From NCBI GenBank assembly GCA_003527965.1, contig DPVY01000158.1, forward strand, positions 1 through 11,586: 11,586 nt of DNA, in the 5' to 3' direction. Below are positions 1-7,277 of this stretch, one piece after another (the stretch's first letter is position 1; each line of letters starts with the position of its first letter). Made by a program: the position numbers and the translations under genes. Source of the stretch: Fidelibacterota bacterium. Its GTDB lineage: Bacteria; Fidelibacterota; UBA2242. Under the pieces are notes generated by a model. The model saw only the letters and a program-made list of their open reading frames with translations. It did not search any database and was not told the origin of the DNA.

Positions 1-674
1 TTTTCAAATCGATTCGTAATACGCTGATTTTCCTGGTAATTCACATTCCTTTGCAGATTGCAGTAGCGCTCTTTTTTGCGGTGCAACTGAATAAAAAGAT
101 AAAATTCCGGGGATTTTTCAGGGCGCTCTTTTTCCTGCCGGTTATTGTTTCCGGTGTGGTTATTACAATTCTCTGGGAACAACTGTACTCCTATGAAACA
201 GGTCTGCTGAATCTGATTTTAACCAATTTCGGTTTCGGGCGGATTCCCTGGATCAACAGCCCCGAGTGGGCAATGCCGTCGATTGCCATTATGGCGACCT
301 GGAAAAACGTGGGGCTCTATATCATCCTGTTTATGGTTGGATTGCAGGGAATTCCCAGATATCTCTATGAAGCGGCGGAAATTGATGGGGCGAAACCCTG
401 GCAGCGTTTTTTCTTTATCACGGTCCCGGCGCTGAACAGTACCATGCTGTTAGTCGTTATATTATCGACGATCGGCGGATTTTCACTCTTTATCGAGCCC
501 TTTGTCATGACCGGCGGCGGACCGATGAACAGTACCCTGTCGGCGATGCTCTATATTTATAATCAGGCATTTTATTTCGGACACATGGGATACGCAGCGA
601 CATTGGGTTTCTTCTTTGCCTTTGTTATTCTTATGGTGGTGCTGATTCAGAAAAAAGTCGTCGAAAGAGAATAG
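1..674 (+). CDS. ABC sugar transporter permease, MalF/UgpA type (5' end outside window)
   Basis: This is an inner-membrane permease subunit of a carbohydrate ABC importer (binding-protein-dependent transport family 1). The frame is open from base 3, where it reads FKSIRNTLIFLVIHIPLQIA, so the gene enters from the left; the TTG at 51 is internal to a conserved membrane segment and is not a start. About five hydrophobic segments are visible. The EAA loop that docks on the ATPase is at about 369-431 (EAAEIDGAKPWQ...VP), followed by a GGP motif typical of the MalF-like partner. The protein ends VVERE at the TAG at 672-674. A second permease begins 36 bases later, so the pair should form a heterodimeric channel. 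The substrate cannot be read from the permease; the neighbouring enzymes suggest a small oligosaccharide. I am sure of the family, not of the substrate. Confidence 0.93.
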   Translation, partial: FKSIRNTLIFLVIHIPLQIAVALFFAVQLNKKIKFRGFFRALFFLPVIVSGVVITILWEQLYSYETGLLNLILTNFGFGRIPWINSPEWAMPSIAIMATWKNVGLYIILFMVGLQGIPRYLYEAAEIDGAKPWQRFFFITVPALNSTMLLVVILSTIGGFSLFIEPFVMTGGGPMNSTLSAMLYIYNQAFYFGHMGYAATLGFFFAFVILMVVLIQKKVVERE

Positions 675-710
675 CATTTAACCGATAACCTTTTAATTCA
701 TGGAACTGAT

Positions 711-1529
711 TTGAAAGAGAAAAACAATATTTGGGTATATTTGACGTTGATGTTTGGCGGACTAATTTTCGCCTATCCCTTTCTCTGGATGCTTTCGGCT
801 ACCCTGAAACCGGAAATGGAAATTGCCGAAATCGGGTTATGGTCATCCAATTTTAACCTGCATAATTATGAGGCGGTTTTCAGTAAAATTCCCATTGGAC
901 GCGCTCTGTTAAACAGTATTTTCGTATCCAGCTGCGTTACATTGTCGGCAGTTTTATTTGGCTCGATTGTAGGTTTTGCTTTGTCCCGTTTGCGGTTTTT
1001 CGGTCGCGATTTGATTTTTAGTGTTATCCTGTTTACCATGGTGATTCCTTTCCAGATTACGCTTATCCCCATGTATATCCTGATGGTGAAATTCGGCTGG
1101 GTGGATACTTACCTGTCGCTGATTGTTCCCGGGATGATTTCTACCTTCGGAATTCTGCTCTTTCGCCAATTTTTTATGGATATTCCACAGGATCTGATTG
1201 ACGCAGCCCGGATTGACGGCTGTAGTGATTTAACAATTCTGTTTCGAATATTTTTCCCCCTGTCCAAACCGGTTATTATTACTGTTGGGATTCTGTCATT
1301 TATGGGTAGCTGGAACGATGTGCTCTGGCCCTTGATTGTGATTCGGGTTCGTGAATTGATGACAATGCCCCAGATGGTTACTCTGTTCAAAGTCGGCGGT
1401 CAGGCGGAAAGTCAGATTGGTTCTCAATTGGCGGCGGCGGCGCTGCTGGCGATTCCAATCGTAATTGTTTATGCATTTTTCCAGCGCTATTTTATTGAAA
1501 GTATGGCAACAACCGGACTTAAAAATTAG
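711..1529 (+). CDS. ABC sugar transporter permease, MalG/UgpE type
   Basis: This is the second membrane subunit of the same carbohydrate importer, 272 residues, the normal length for MalG-like proteins. It has an N-terminal membrane anchor (about residues 8-30, with the family-typical YPFLWMLSATLKP segment) and about five further hydrophobic helices. The EAA loop is at about bases 1195-1262 (LIDAARIDG...FPLSKP). The start is a TTG at 711 with a GGA six bases upstream; the ATG at 700 is out of frame, and no in-frame ATG lies close by. The C-terminus (MATTGLKN) matches the usual end of this family, so it is complete. It follows the first permease by 36 bases and the dehydrogenase gene begins four bases after its stop, which implies one transcript. 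Neither a solute-binding protein nor an ATPase gene is in the window. Confidence 0.94.
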   Translation: MKEKNNIWVYLTLMFGGLIFAYPFLWMLSATLKPEMEIAEIGLWSSNFNLHNYEAVFSKIPIGRALLNSIFVSSCVTLSAVLFGSIVGFALSRLRFFGRDLIFSVILFTMVIPFQITLIPMYILMVKFGWVDTYLSLIVPGMISTFGILLFRQFFMDIPQDLIDAARIDGCSDLTILFRIFFPLSKPVIITVGILSFMGSWNDVLWPLIVIRVRELMTMPQMVTLFKVGGQAESQIGSQLAAAALLAIPIVIVYAFFQRYFIESMATTGLKN

Positions 1530-1533
1530 GTTA

Positions 1534-2550
1534 ATGATGCAGGCGGCACTGTTTGACGGAAAAACGCTGGAATTAACCAACTATTCGCTGCGAAAGCCGG
1601 CAGTCGATGAGGTTTTAATAAAGGTATCTGCCTGTGGAGTCTGTGGTACCGATATTAAAATCATAGCCGGTAAATCTGGGGCGACTCCTCCGGTTGTGTT
1701 AGGACATGAATTTTGTGGAATCGTCGAAGAGGTCGGTGACCGGGTAAATAGTATATCAACTGGTGATTTTGTCAGCGTCGATCCGAATATCTTTTGCGGA
1801 GAGTGTCAATACTGTCGAGCAGGAAAGGTAAATCTCTGTGAAAATCTCACGGCACTGGGAGTAGATATCGATGGCGGTTTCGCCGGGTATAGTATCGTTC
1901 CGGCAAAGCAGTGCTATCCGTTACCCCCAAAATTACCGCCACAGCAGGCTGTATTACTGGAGCCTCTTTCCTGTGCCATATACGGTTTTCAACGTGCGAA
2001 AATTGAGACCGGTGATGCGGTTGTTATTTTTGGCGCCGGAATAATCGGGTTGATTATGTTGAAGCTGGCAAAATTATCAGCCGTTCGTCAGATCATTGTC
2101 GTAGAGCCGGATAAAATACGCCGGGAATCGAGTCTGCAGAACGGTGCAGATTTTGTCTTTGATCCTCAGACAGCTGAATACAGTGCTGAGATAAACAAAA
2201 TCACCGGTGGTGGAGGGAATGCCGTTATCGAATGTGTCGGCTCGGCTAAAGTTGTTGAACAAGCTTATCGTTTGGTAAAACCCGGCGGACGGCTGGTTAT
2301 TTTTGGCGTCAGTCCTGCAGATCGGTCCTGGACGGTGAAACCCTATGATATTTTTAGAAAAGATATCAGCATTGTAGGGTCATTTCTCAATCCCTTTACC
2401 TTTAAAACGGCGGTAGAGCTGGTTTGCAGTGGAAAAATTCAACTAAATGATCTCGATATTAAAAGTTTTGCTTTACGTGATATTCAAAAAGCTTTTGAAA
2501 ATCAGCAGCGGAGAAATAGCCTTAAGACTATAATTGATATGAGTATATGA
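1534..2550 (+). CDS. Zinc-dependent medium-chain alcohol/polyol dehydrogenase (sorbitol dehydrogenase-like)
   Basis: This is a 338-residue cytoplasmic oxidoreductase of the zinc MDR superfamily. Likely catalytic zinc ligands are C37, H58 and E59 (in the GHE motif), with a later Glu in LLEPLSCA. Structural zinc ligands are C88, C91, C94 and C102. A Rossmann nucleotide-binding stretch (GAGIIGLIMLKLAK) lies in the second half, so NAD(P)(H) is the expected cofactor. Members oxidise sugar alcohols or sugars, or threonine; the substrate here is inferred only from neighbours. The frame is open from 1465, but that part lies inside the permease gene. The tandem ATGs at 1534 and 1537 give the family-typical MQAALFDG start, and an AGG at 1528-1530 is better spaced for the second. 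The 3' end overlaps the kinase gene by four bases, so a linked oxidation and phosphorylation of one sugar is likely. Confidence 0.9.
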   Translation: MMQAALFDGKTLELTNYSLRKPAVDEVLIKVSACGVCGTDIKIIAGKSGATPPVVLGHEFCGIVEEVGDRVNSISTGDFVSVDPNIFCGECQYCRAGKVNLCENLTALGVDIDGGFAGYSIVPAKQCYPLPPKLPPQQAVLLEPLSCAIYGFQRAKIETGDAVVIFGAGIIGLIMLKLAKLSAVRQIIVVEPDKIRRESSLQNGADFVFDPQTAEYSAEINKITGGGGNAVIECVGSAKVVEQAYRLVKPGGRLVIFGVSPADRSWTVKPYDIFRKDISIVGSFLNPFTFKTAVELVCSGKIQLNDLDIKSFALRDIQKAFENQQRRNSLKTIIDMSI

Positions 2551-3539
2551 GAAAATACGACGTAATTTGTGTCGGTGAAGTATTGATTGACATGATTTCC
2601 CGGGAACCGGGAAAGTCATTGTCTGAAACAGGAAGTTTTTCGAAATTCGCCGGCGGAGCACCGGCAAATGTTGCAGTTGGGATGGCCAAACTCGGTCGTA
2701 AAGTTGCCTTTTCCGGGAAAGTCGGGCGGGATCCTTTCGGAAAATTCCTTCGCAATTATTTAAATGAATACTCTGTAAATACTGATCTACTGCAAGATGA
2801 TCACTTTCACAAAACCAGGTTAGCGTTTGTGAGCATTGACCGGGATGGCGACCGGTCATTTGAATTCTGGGAAAAAAGTCCGGCAGATAGCGCATTAAGT
2901 CTCAATGATTTTTCTATAGATGAATTGAATCGTGCCAATATCGTCCATTTTGGTTCACTACCACTGTGTACGCCCGACAGTCGAAAAGTTTTTTTACAAT
3001 TGATAAATTCTCTGGAATCGCCAAATACGCTTTTATCATTCGATCCAAATTATCGTGAATCCTTGTGGAATACCAAAGAAGATGCCTATAAGGTCTTAAA
3101 AACAGTGGCGTCTCACGTGCAAATATTGAAAATGAGCCTGGAAGAAGCCCTCTTTCTAAGTGGGGAAAACTCACTTTCTAAAGCTGTGCCGGAATTATTT
3201 TTTAGTAGCACAAAAATACTTGCAATTACCCGGGGAAAGAATGGATGCTTTTTGAAAAATCAACATGCAGCTGTTGAGGTTCCGGCTTATAAAGTTGAAG
3301 TAAAAGATACAACCGGGTGTGGAGATGCCTTTTTAGCCGGATTATTGTCAGGTATTATTCAATCTGGAAAAGCGCCTGATGAATTAAATGAAGAGGAACT
3401 TTATCTGATTGGTCGAAGAGCTAATGCGGCAGGAGCGCTTACGGCAAGCCGTTTTGGAGCGACCGAAGCATTGCCATCGCAAATAGAGTTGGATGAATTT
3501 ATGCAATCTGTAAAAAAAAGAGTAGGAAATTATCTATGA
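2547..3539 (+). CDS. PfkB-family carbohydrate kinase (fructokinase-like)
   Basis: This is a 330-residue ribokinase/PfkB-fold kinase that transfers phosphate from ATP to a sugar. The N-terminal GEVLIDMI and the FAGGAPANVAVGMAKLG segment form the substrate-binding half and the first PfkB signature. The second signature, DTTGCGDAFLAGLL, begins at residue 254, with D260 as the predicted catalytic base next to the anion hole. The GGAPANVA pattern is common in fructokinases and 2-keto-3-deoxygluconate kinases; I cannot separate these by eye. The ATG overlaps the dehydrogenase stop (ATGA at 2547-2550), and the stop overlaps the next start in the same way, so the three enzymes are probably translationally coupled. 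A plausible job is to phosphorylate the keto sugar made by the dehydrogenase. The family assignment is firm; the substrate is inferred. Confidence 0.93.
   Translation: MRKYDVICVGEVLIDMISREPGKSLSETGSFSKFAGGAPANVAVGMAKLGRKVAFSGKVGRDPFGKFLRNYLNEYSVNTDLLQDDHFHKTRLAFVSIDRDGDRSFEFWEKSPADSALSLNDFSIDELNRANIVHFGSLPLCTPDSRKVFLQLINSLESPNTLLSFDPNYRESLWNTKEDAYKVLKTVASHVQILKMSLEEALFLSGENSLSKAVPELFFSSTKILAITRGKNGCFLKNQHAAVEVPAYKVEVKDTTGCGDAFLAGLLSGIIQSGKAPDELNEEELYLIGRRANAAGALTASRFGATEALPSQIELDEFMQSVKKRVGNYL
3524..3527 (+). promoter_or_regulatory. Ribosome binding site for the GH130-type gene
   Basis: AGGA lies eight bases before the ATG at 3536, inside the 3' end of the kinase gene. It supports initiation at the ATGA overlap rather than at an upstream codon. 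Confidence 0.6.
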
Positions 3540-4450
3540 TCAAGTTAACCAGAATTTCAAATGAACCTGTATTCAAACAGAATGAAAACCACAATTGGGA
3601 AAAAGCAGCTGTTTTTAATTGTACGGCCGTTTATGAAAACGGTCTGTTTCATATGATCTACCGTGCGACTAACATCGGCGGACACAAGAGGTATGGTGAA
3701 TACATAAATTCTCTGGGATACGCTGTCAGCAAAGATCTGTTGAATTGGCATCGATATTCGGAACCCATTTTGAGAAATGATGTGGATCAGGAAATCCGCG
3801 GGCCTGAAGACCCGAGAGTTGTGAAAATTGAAGATAAGTTTTTTATGACATATACCGGTTTTGCAGGTCGTTTCCCCGGTGATTACCGTATCTGCCTGGC
3901 GACGAGCGACGATCTGGTGAATTGGAAGCGGCATGGAGTTATTCTGGATGAAGAAAATAAGAACGCGGCTTTTTTTCCGGTTAAATTGAATGGCGAATAT
4001 TTACTTTTGCATCGTCGTAAACCGGATATCTGGCTTTGCTCAAGTAAAGATTTAAAGAATTACGATAATCACAAAAAAATAATGAGCCCAATTGCGGAAA
4101 GTTCCTGGCAAAATAGACGTATCGGCATTGCCGGTCCGCCGGTTCAGCATTCCGATGGCTGGCTGCTTTTTTACCATGCCGTGGATAAGAAAAACCATTA
4201 CCGTCTCGGAGTTGCCCTGCTTGATAGAGATGATCCTGGCAAAGTTTTAGCGCGGCAATCTACACCCGTGCTTGAACCGGAGCTGGACTGGGAAATTAAC
4301 GGGTATGTTCCCAATGTAGTATTCAGTTGTGCCACTTTAGACCATGAAGACCGGTATATAGTTATTTACGCCGGTGCGGATACCGTTATTGGCGCGGCTT
4401 ACATTAAGAAAAAGGACATCATTTTTGATAAAAAAGATTGGCTTAACTAA
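3536..4450 (+). CDS. GH130-type beta-mannoside phosphorylase or hydrolase
   Basis: This 304-residue protein without a signal peptide has the repeated beta-strand pattern of a five-bladed propeller. It carries GH130 landmarks: YRAT (about 42-45), GPEDPR (89-94, D92 the predicted catalytic acid), paired basic residues HRR (159-161), an IGIAGPP stretch then GWLLFYHAVD (208-217), YRLGVALLD (222-230) and YAGADTVIGAA (278-288). Known members cleave beta-mannosides, usually by phosphorolysis to alpha-mannose 1-phosphate, while some subgroups hydrolyse. The length is near the usual 300-350. By remembered alignment, Q204 sits where phosphorylases usually have a phosphate-contacting lysine, so hydrolysis is possible. 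It acts in the cytoplasm, downstream of the importer. The start overlaps the kinase stop by four bases; the lipoprotein ATG follows its stop directly. Confidence 0.85.
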   Translation: MIKLTRISNEPVFKQNENHNWEKAAVFNCTAVYENGLFHMIYRATNIGGHKRYGEYINSLGYAVSKDLLNWHRYSEPILRNDVDQEIRGPEDPRVVKIEDKFFMTYTGFAGRFPGDYRICLATSDDLVNWKRHGVILDEENKNAAFFPVKLNGEYLLLHRRKPDIWLCSSKDLKNYDNHKKIMSPIAESSWQNRRIGIAGPPVQHSDGWLLFYHAVDKKNHYRLGVALLDRDDPGKVLARQSTPVLEPELDWEINGYVPNVVFSCATLDHEDRYIVIYAGADTVIGAAYIKKKDIIFDKKDWLN

Positions 4451-5707
4451 ATGAAAAAATATTTGATCGTAGCGCTTAGTATTTTTCTTCTGATTGGCTG
4501 CCAGAAGCCATCCGAATCGGCGGTAGTTTCTCCGGCTAATATGACCCATGCGCTTAGCCTTGTAGATAGTCTTAGTATCAACGATCAGATCATTTATTTT
4601 ATTCATATTTATGCCGATGCGCCGGACTATCAACCGGTAGAAGCCAAAGGCGAAGGGGTCGGTTGTGTCGACGATGTCGGGCGGTTTATGGAGGTGCTGG
4701 AGACGGAAATATTGGAATATAAACGGACCGATTTATTGCCCATTGCGCGGGGCATGACCCGCTTTCTGCTATATATGTGCCGGGATGACGGTTTGTGGTA
4801 CAATTTCATTGATGCAAATGGAAAAATTAATCGGGATTACAGGACAAGTAAAGCTGATTTTGAGTGGTGGGCAGCCCGGGGTCTCAGAGGTCTGGCGGCG
4901 GCTTACAATATTTTTTCTGAATCCGAAGACGATTTGGGGTTACTCGACCGGATTAAAGGTAAAATTGAAACTACGGTTCCGCTGTTGGAAGAAGCGCTGG
5001 AGTCCTATCCTCAAACTCGCGACACGGAGTTTGGAGAGCGTCCGGCCTGGCTGATTCGCCACGCCCCGGACATGAACAGCGAATTCCTGCTGGCGCTGAC
5101 AAAACTTCATGCCGCCGGGGAGAGTGACTATCGCGACGCCATCGAGAAGTTAGCCGAAGGGCTGATGGACTATCAATTTCAGCAGGAGGGTTGTCGGTTG
5201 AACGGTATGTATTTCTGCTGGCAAAATATCTGGCACAACTGGGGCAATAACCAGGCCTACGCGCTGCTGGAAACCTATAGAATTACAGGCGACCCAAAGA
5301 TTCTCGAGAGTGTTCAGCGTTGGGCCGACGATTTTGTATCCTTTTTGATTGAGTATAATTTTCCTCGCCGGATCGAAATGAATATCGACGGCACTTACAA
5401 AATGAGTACCTGCCCCCAAATCGCCTATGGCATCAACTCGCTCTATCGTGGGATGAAATCACTGGCGGAGATTTCCGGAAAACCGGAATATGGGACGTGT
5501 GCCGAACAAATCTTTGCCTGGTTTACCGGAAAAAATATCGCCGGGGTAGCCATGTACGACGCCGAAACAGGCCGGGTTTATGACGGGATCAACGACGGCC
5601 CTACGGTAAATTTTAATTCCGGGGCGGAATCGACGATAGAGGGACTTTTAGCCATTCAGAAACGCGGTCTGTCTAATATAATTATAAGGAAAAACCGAAA
5701 TGAGTAG
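4451..5707 (+). CDS. Predicted lipoprotein, (alpha/alpha)6-barrel glycosidase-like
   Basis: I do not recognise a characterised family for this 418-residue protein. It starts with a short lipoprotein signal: MKKY, a hydrophobic core, and the lipobox LIGC with C17 as the lipidated cysteine. Residue 18 is Gln, not Asp, so an outer-membrane or surface location is likely in a diderm. The rest is helical with aromatic-rich repeats (WWAARGLRGLAAAY around 139-152, WQNIWHNWGNNQAYALLETY in the middle, NFNSGAESTIEGLLAI near the end), which suggests an (alpha/alpha)6 toroid as in many glycosidases, lyases and epimerases. A GVGCVDDVGRF motif (69-79) holds paired acidic residues that could be catalytic. 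It directly abuts the GH130 stop and has no clear ribosome site, so translational coupling is likely. It could trim or bind the glycan outside the cell. The function is inferred from fold impression and context only. Confidence 0.75.
   Translation: MKKYLIVALSIFLLIGCQKPSESAVVSPANMTHALSLVDSLSINDQIIYFIHIYADAPDYQPVEAKGEGVGCVDDVGRFMEVLETEILEYKRTDLLPIARGMTRFLLYMCRDDGLWYNFIDANGKINRDYRTSKADFEWWAARGLRGLAAAYNIFSESEDDLGLLDRIKGKIETTVPLLEEALESYPQTRDTEFGERPAWLIRHAPDMNSEFLLALTKLHAAGESDYRDAIEKLAEGLMDYQFQQEGCRLNGMYFCWQNIWHNWGNNQAYALLETYRITGDPKILESVQRWADDFVSFLIEYNFPRRIEMNIDGTYKMSTCPQIAYGINSLYRGMKSLAEISGKPEYGTCAEQIFAWFTGKNIAGVAMYDAETGRVYDGINDGPTVNFNSGAESTIEGLLAIQKRGLSNIIIRKNRNE
5686..5690 (+). promoter_or_regulatory. 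Ribosome binding site for the GxGYxYP-type gene
   Basis: AAGGA lies nine bases before the ATG at 5700, within the 3' end of the lipoprotein gene, and fixes the start in an 8-base overlap. Confidence 0.7.
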
Positions 5708-7277
5708 AAAATACACATATCCCAAACTGAATATCCCGACAGAATCATTGGTTATTTGCAATCTCCGGCACGATCGTATGGATGGTCAGATTGCTGCCTG
5801 TGTCTTGCAGGGTATTGTGAATCAACAAAGTCGCCAAAAGATTTATGTTACAAACAGCTACTGCTTTGATAATAAAAGAGGTGGCAAGACGCAGGTTCAA
5901 ATTGCGGAACGTTTTTTAAAAGAACTTTATGATGATTTACCCTCTGAAAAATTAATTCCTGATGATAACCAAAATTGGCCTGGTTTTATGGCATTATTTA
6001 AGCGTTTTAAAAAGTTTGTTAAGGGTGTGATTATTTGGGACCCAAAACTTGAACAGGCAACGATTGAGGCGGCTACGACGATTGCAGGACAGACCGATGG
6101 GCTGGTAGTTTCACCCGAGATCGCCGATTCGTTTGAAGATGATTTGCCGGTTATCACCGATCTCAGGGATTTTGAATTCAAGACTAACCTCGAATGCCTG
6201 AAATGGCTTTTAGCCAATTGGATGGAGGGCGCCAATAAGGATTTTGCTTTCACCTGGTCCCACATGACTACCGACGGCAGAACTTGGGGCGCCGCTAATA
6301 AGGATTACGTGGTCGCCCAAAAACTTTTCACTTATTACCTTGATATCACCAATCAAGAGGAAGCCGAGCGTTACAGCGATGTTTTAAAGCATTATGCGCC
6401 CGGGACGCCCATTTTAGGGTGGACCGATGAGCGCTGGTCCGACGCGCTGTTTATGAAGTTAGGCTATTTCATGGTGCCCTATATTTCCGTCGAAAATATG
6501 ACGGTGCATGCTTCCTTTCCTTCTACAACAGGAAAACAGGGAGAACCTAAAGCAATGCCAATACAAACAAATGGAGTTTATATTTCGTTTTTTGTTGCTG
6601 ATGGCGATAATCTCCTACATTCGATGGTATATGAACCGGCTATGATTTTAAACTTAAAAGCCTATGGTCATATTCCTTTAACGTGGGTAATTAATCCGGG
6701 ATTGGTTGATTTGGCACCTAAATTATTTGATTGGTATATGGCACGAAAAGAAAATAATCAGGAATTTGCCAGTATGATAAGTGATGGACATCCTTCAAGT
6801 GATCATTATTCAGCTTTTAATTTTTATTGCAATTTTGCCAGAGCTTACTTGAAACGTGCAGGAATGATGACAATGAAGCAGATGGAAGAGTCGGAAGCTG
6901 TTGCTTGGAATATTCAACCTTACGTAATGAATAGCGGATATGCTGGACCTACCAGCAGTTGTCATAGCGGTTTATGCCATAAAGGTATAGGCCCATATGA
7001 ATATCACATGGACAACGAGACTTTCCATATCGGCAGCGTGAAACTGGATGACAACCCCGAAACTATCCGGAAGCTGGTTAGAAATGCGCCCGGAAAAGGT
7101 CCGCTCTTTTTTAGCGTGTTCTGCGGCACGGCGGTGAAAGATATTCCGGCCCTGGTTGAAAAAGTCGCGGAAGAACTACAAGCCTCGGAAGCCGAAGATG
7201 AACACCGGTATTTTTTCTTGAGGAGTGTGGATTTAGCGGCGACTTACCGAGAATATATCGGGATGAATATTTCTTAA
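5700..7277 (+). CDS. GxGYxYP-type putative glycoside hydrolase
   Basis: This 525-residue protein resembles the GxGYxYP family of putative glycoside hydrolases, an annotated but poorly characterised group. The N-terminal region has the family-like LQGIVNQQSRQKIYV stretch (about 36-50). The C-terminal domain has YISFFVADGDNL (D301-N304) and IPLTWVINPGLVDLAP. The usual GxGYxYP motif should follow; here that stretch reads SDGHPSSDHY (361-370). A loosely similar GIGPYEYH lies at 429-436. No signal peptide is visible, so it is predicted cytoplasmic, which is notable beside a lipoprotein gene. The start at 5700 has a good ribosome site and overlaps the lipoprotein gene by eight bases. Hand counts show about 34% GC over 6601-6840 but about 50% at 6361-6420 and 7021-7080. 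It is the last + strand gene. The family call is from motif memory. Confidence 0.75.
   Translation: MSRKYTYPKLNIPTESLVICNLRHDRMDGQIAACVLQGIVNQQSRQKIYVTNSYCFDNKRGGKTQVQIAERFLKELYDDLPSEKLIPDDNQNWPGFMALFKRFKKFVKGVIIWDPKLEQATIEAATTIAGQTDGLVVSPEIADSFEDDLPVITDLRDFEFKTNLECLKWLLANWMEGANKDFAFTWSHMTTDGRTWGAANKDYVVAQKLFTYYLDITNQEEAERYSDVLKHYAPGTPILGWTDERWSDALFMKLGYFMVPYISVENMTVHASFPSTTGKQGEPKAMPIQTNGVYISFFVADGDNLLHSMVYEPAMILNLKAYGHIPLTWVINPGLVDLAPKLFDWYMARKENNQEFASMISDGHPSSDHYSAFNFYCNFARAYLKRAGMMTMKQMEESEAVAWNIQPYVMNSGYAGPTSSCHSGLCHKGIGPYEYHMDNETFHIGSVKLDDNPETIRKLVRNAPGKGPLFFSVFCGTAVKDIPALVEKVAEELQASEAEDEHRYFFLRSVDLAATYREYIGMNIS

Noticed and set aside
51..53. TTG at 51 as the start of the first permease
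   Set aside because: The frame is open from base 3 and encodes a conserved membrane stretch before it, so the gene enters from outside the window.
1465..1533. Upstream start for the dehydrogenase at 1465
   Set aside because: It would add 23 residues encoded inside the permease gene and unlike the family; the ATGs at 1534/1537 give the usual N-terminus.
866..1580. Several - strand open frames across the second permease
   Set aside because: They are basic, low-complexity shadows of a hydrophobic permease gene.
4785..5054. Open frame of 89 residues inside the lipoprotein gene
   Set aside because: It is the same strand in another frame, lacks a ribosome site, and the main frame is clearly coding.
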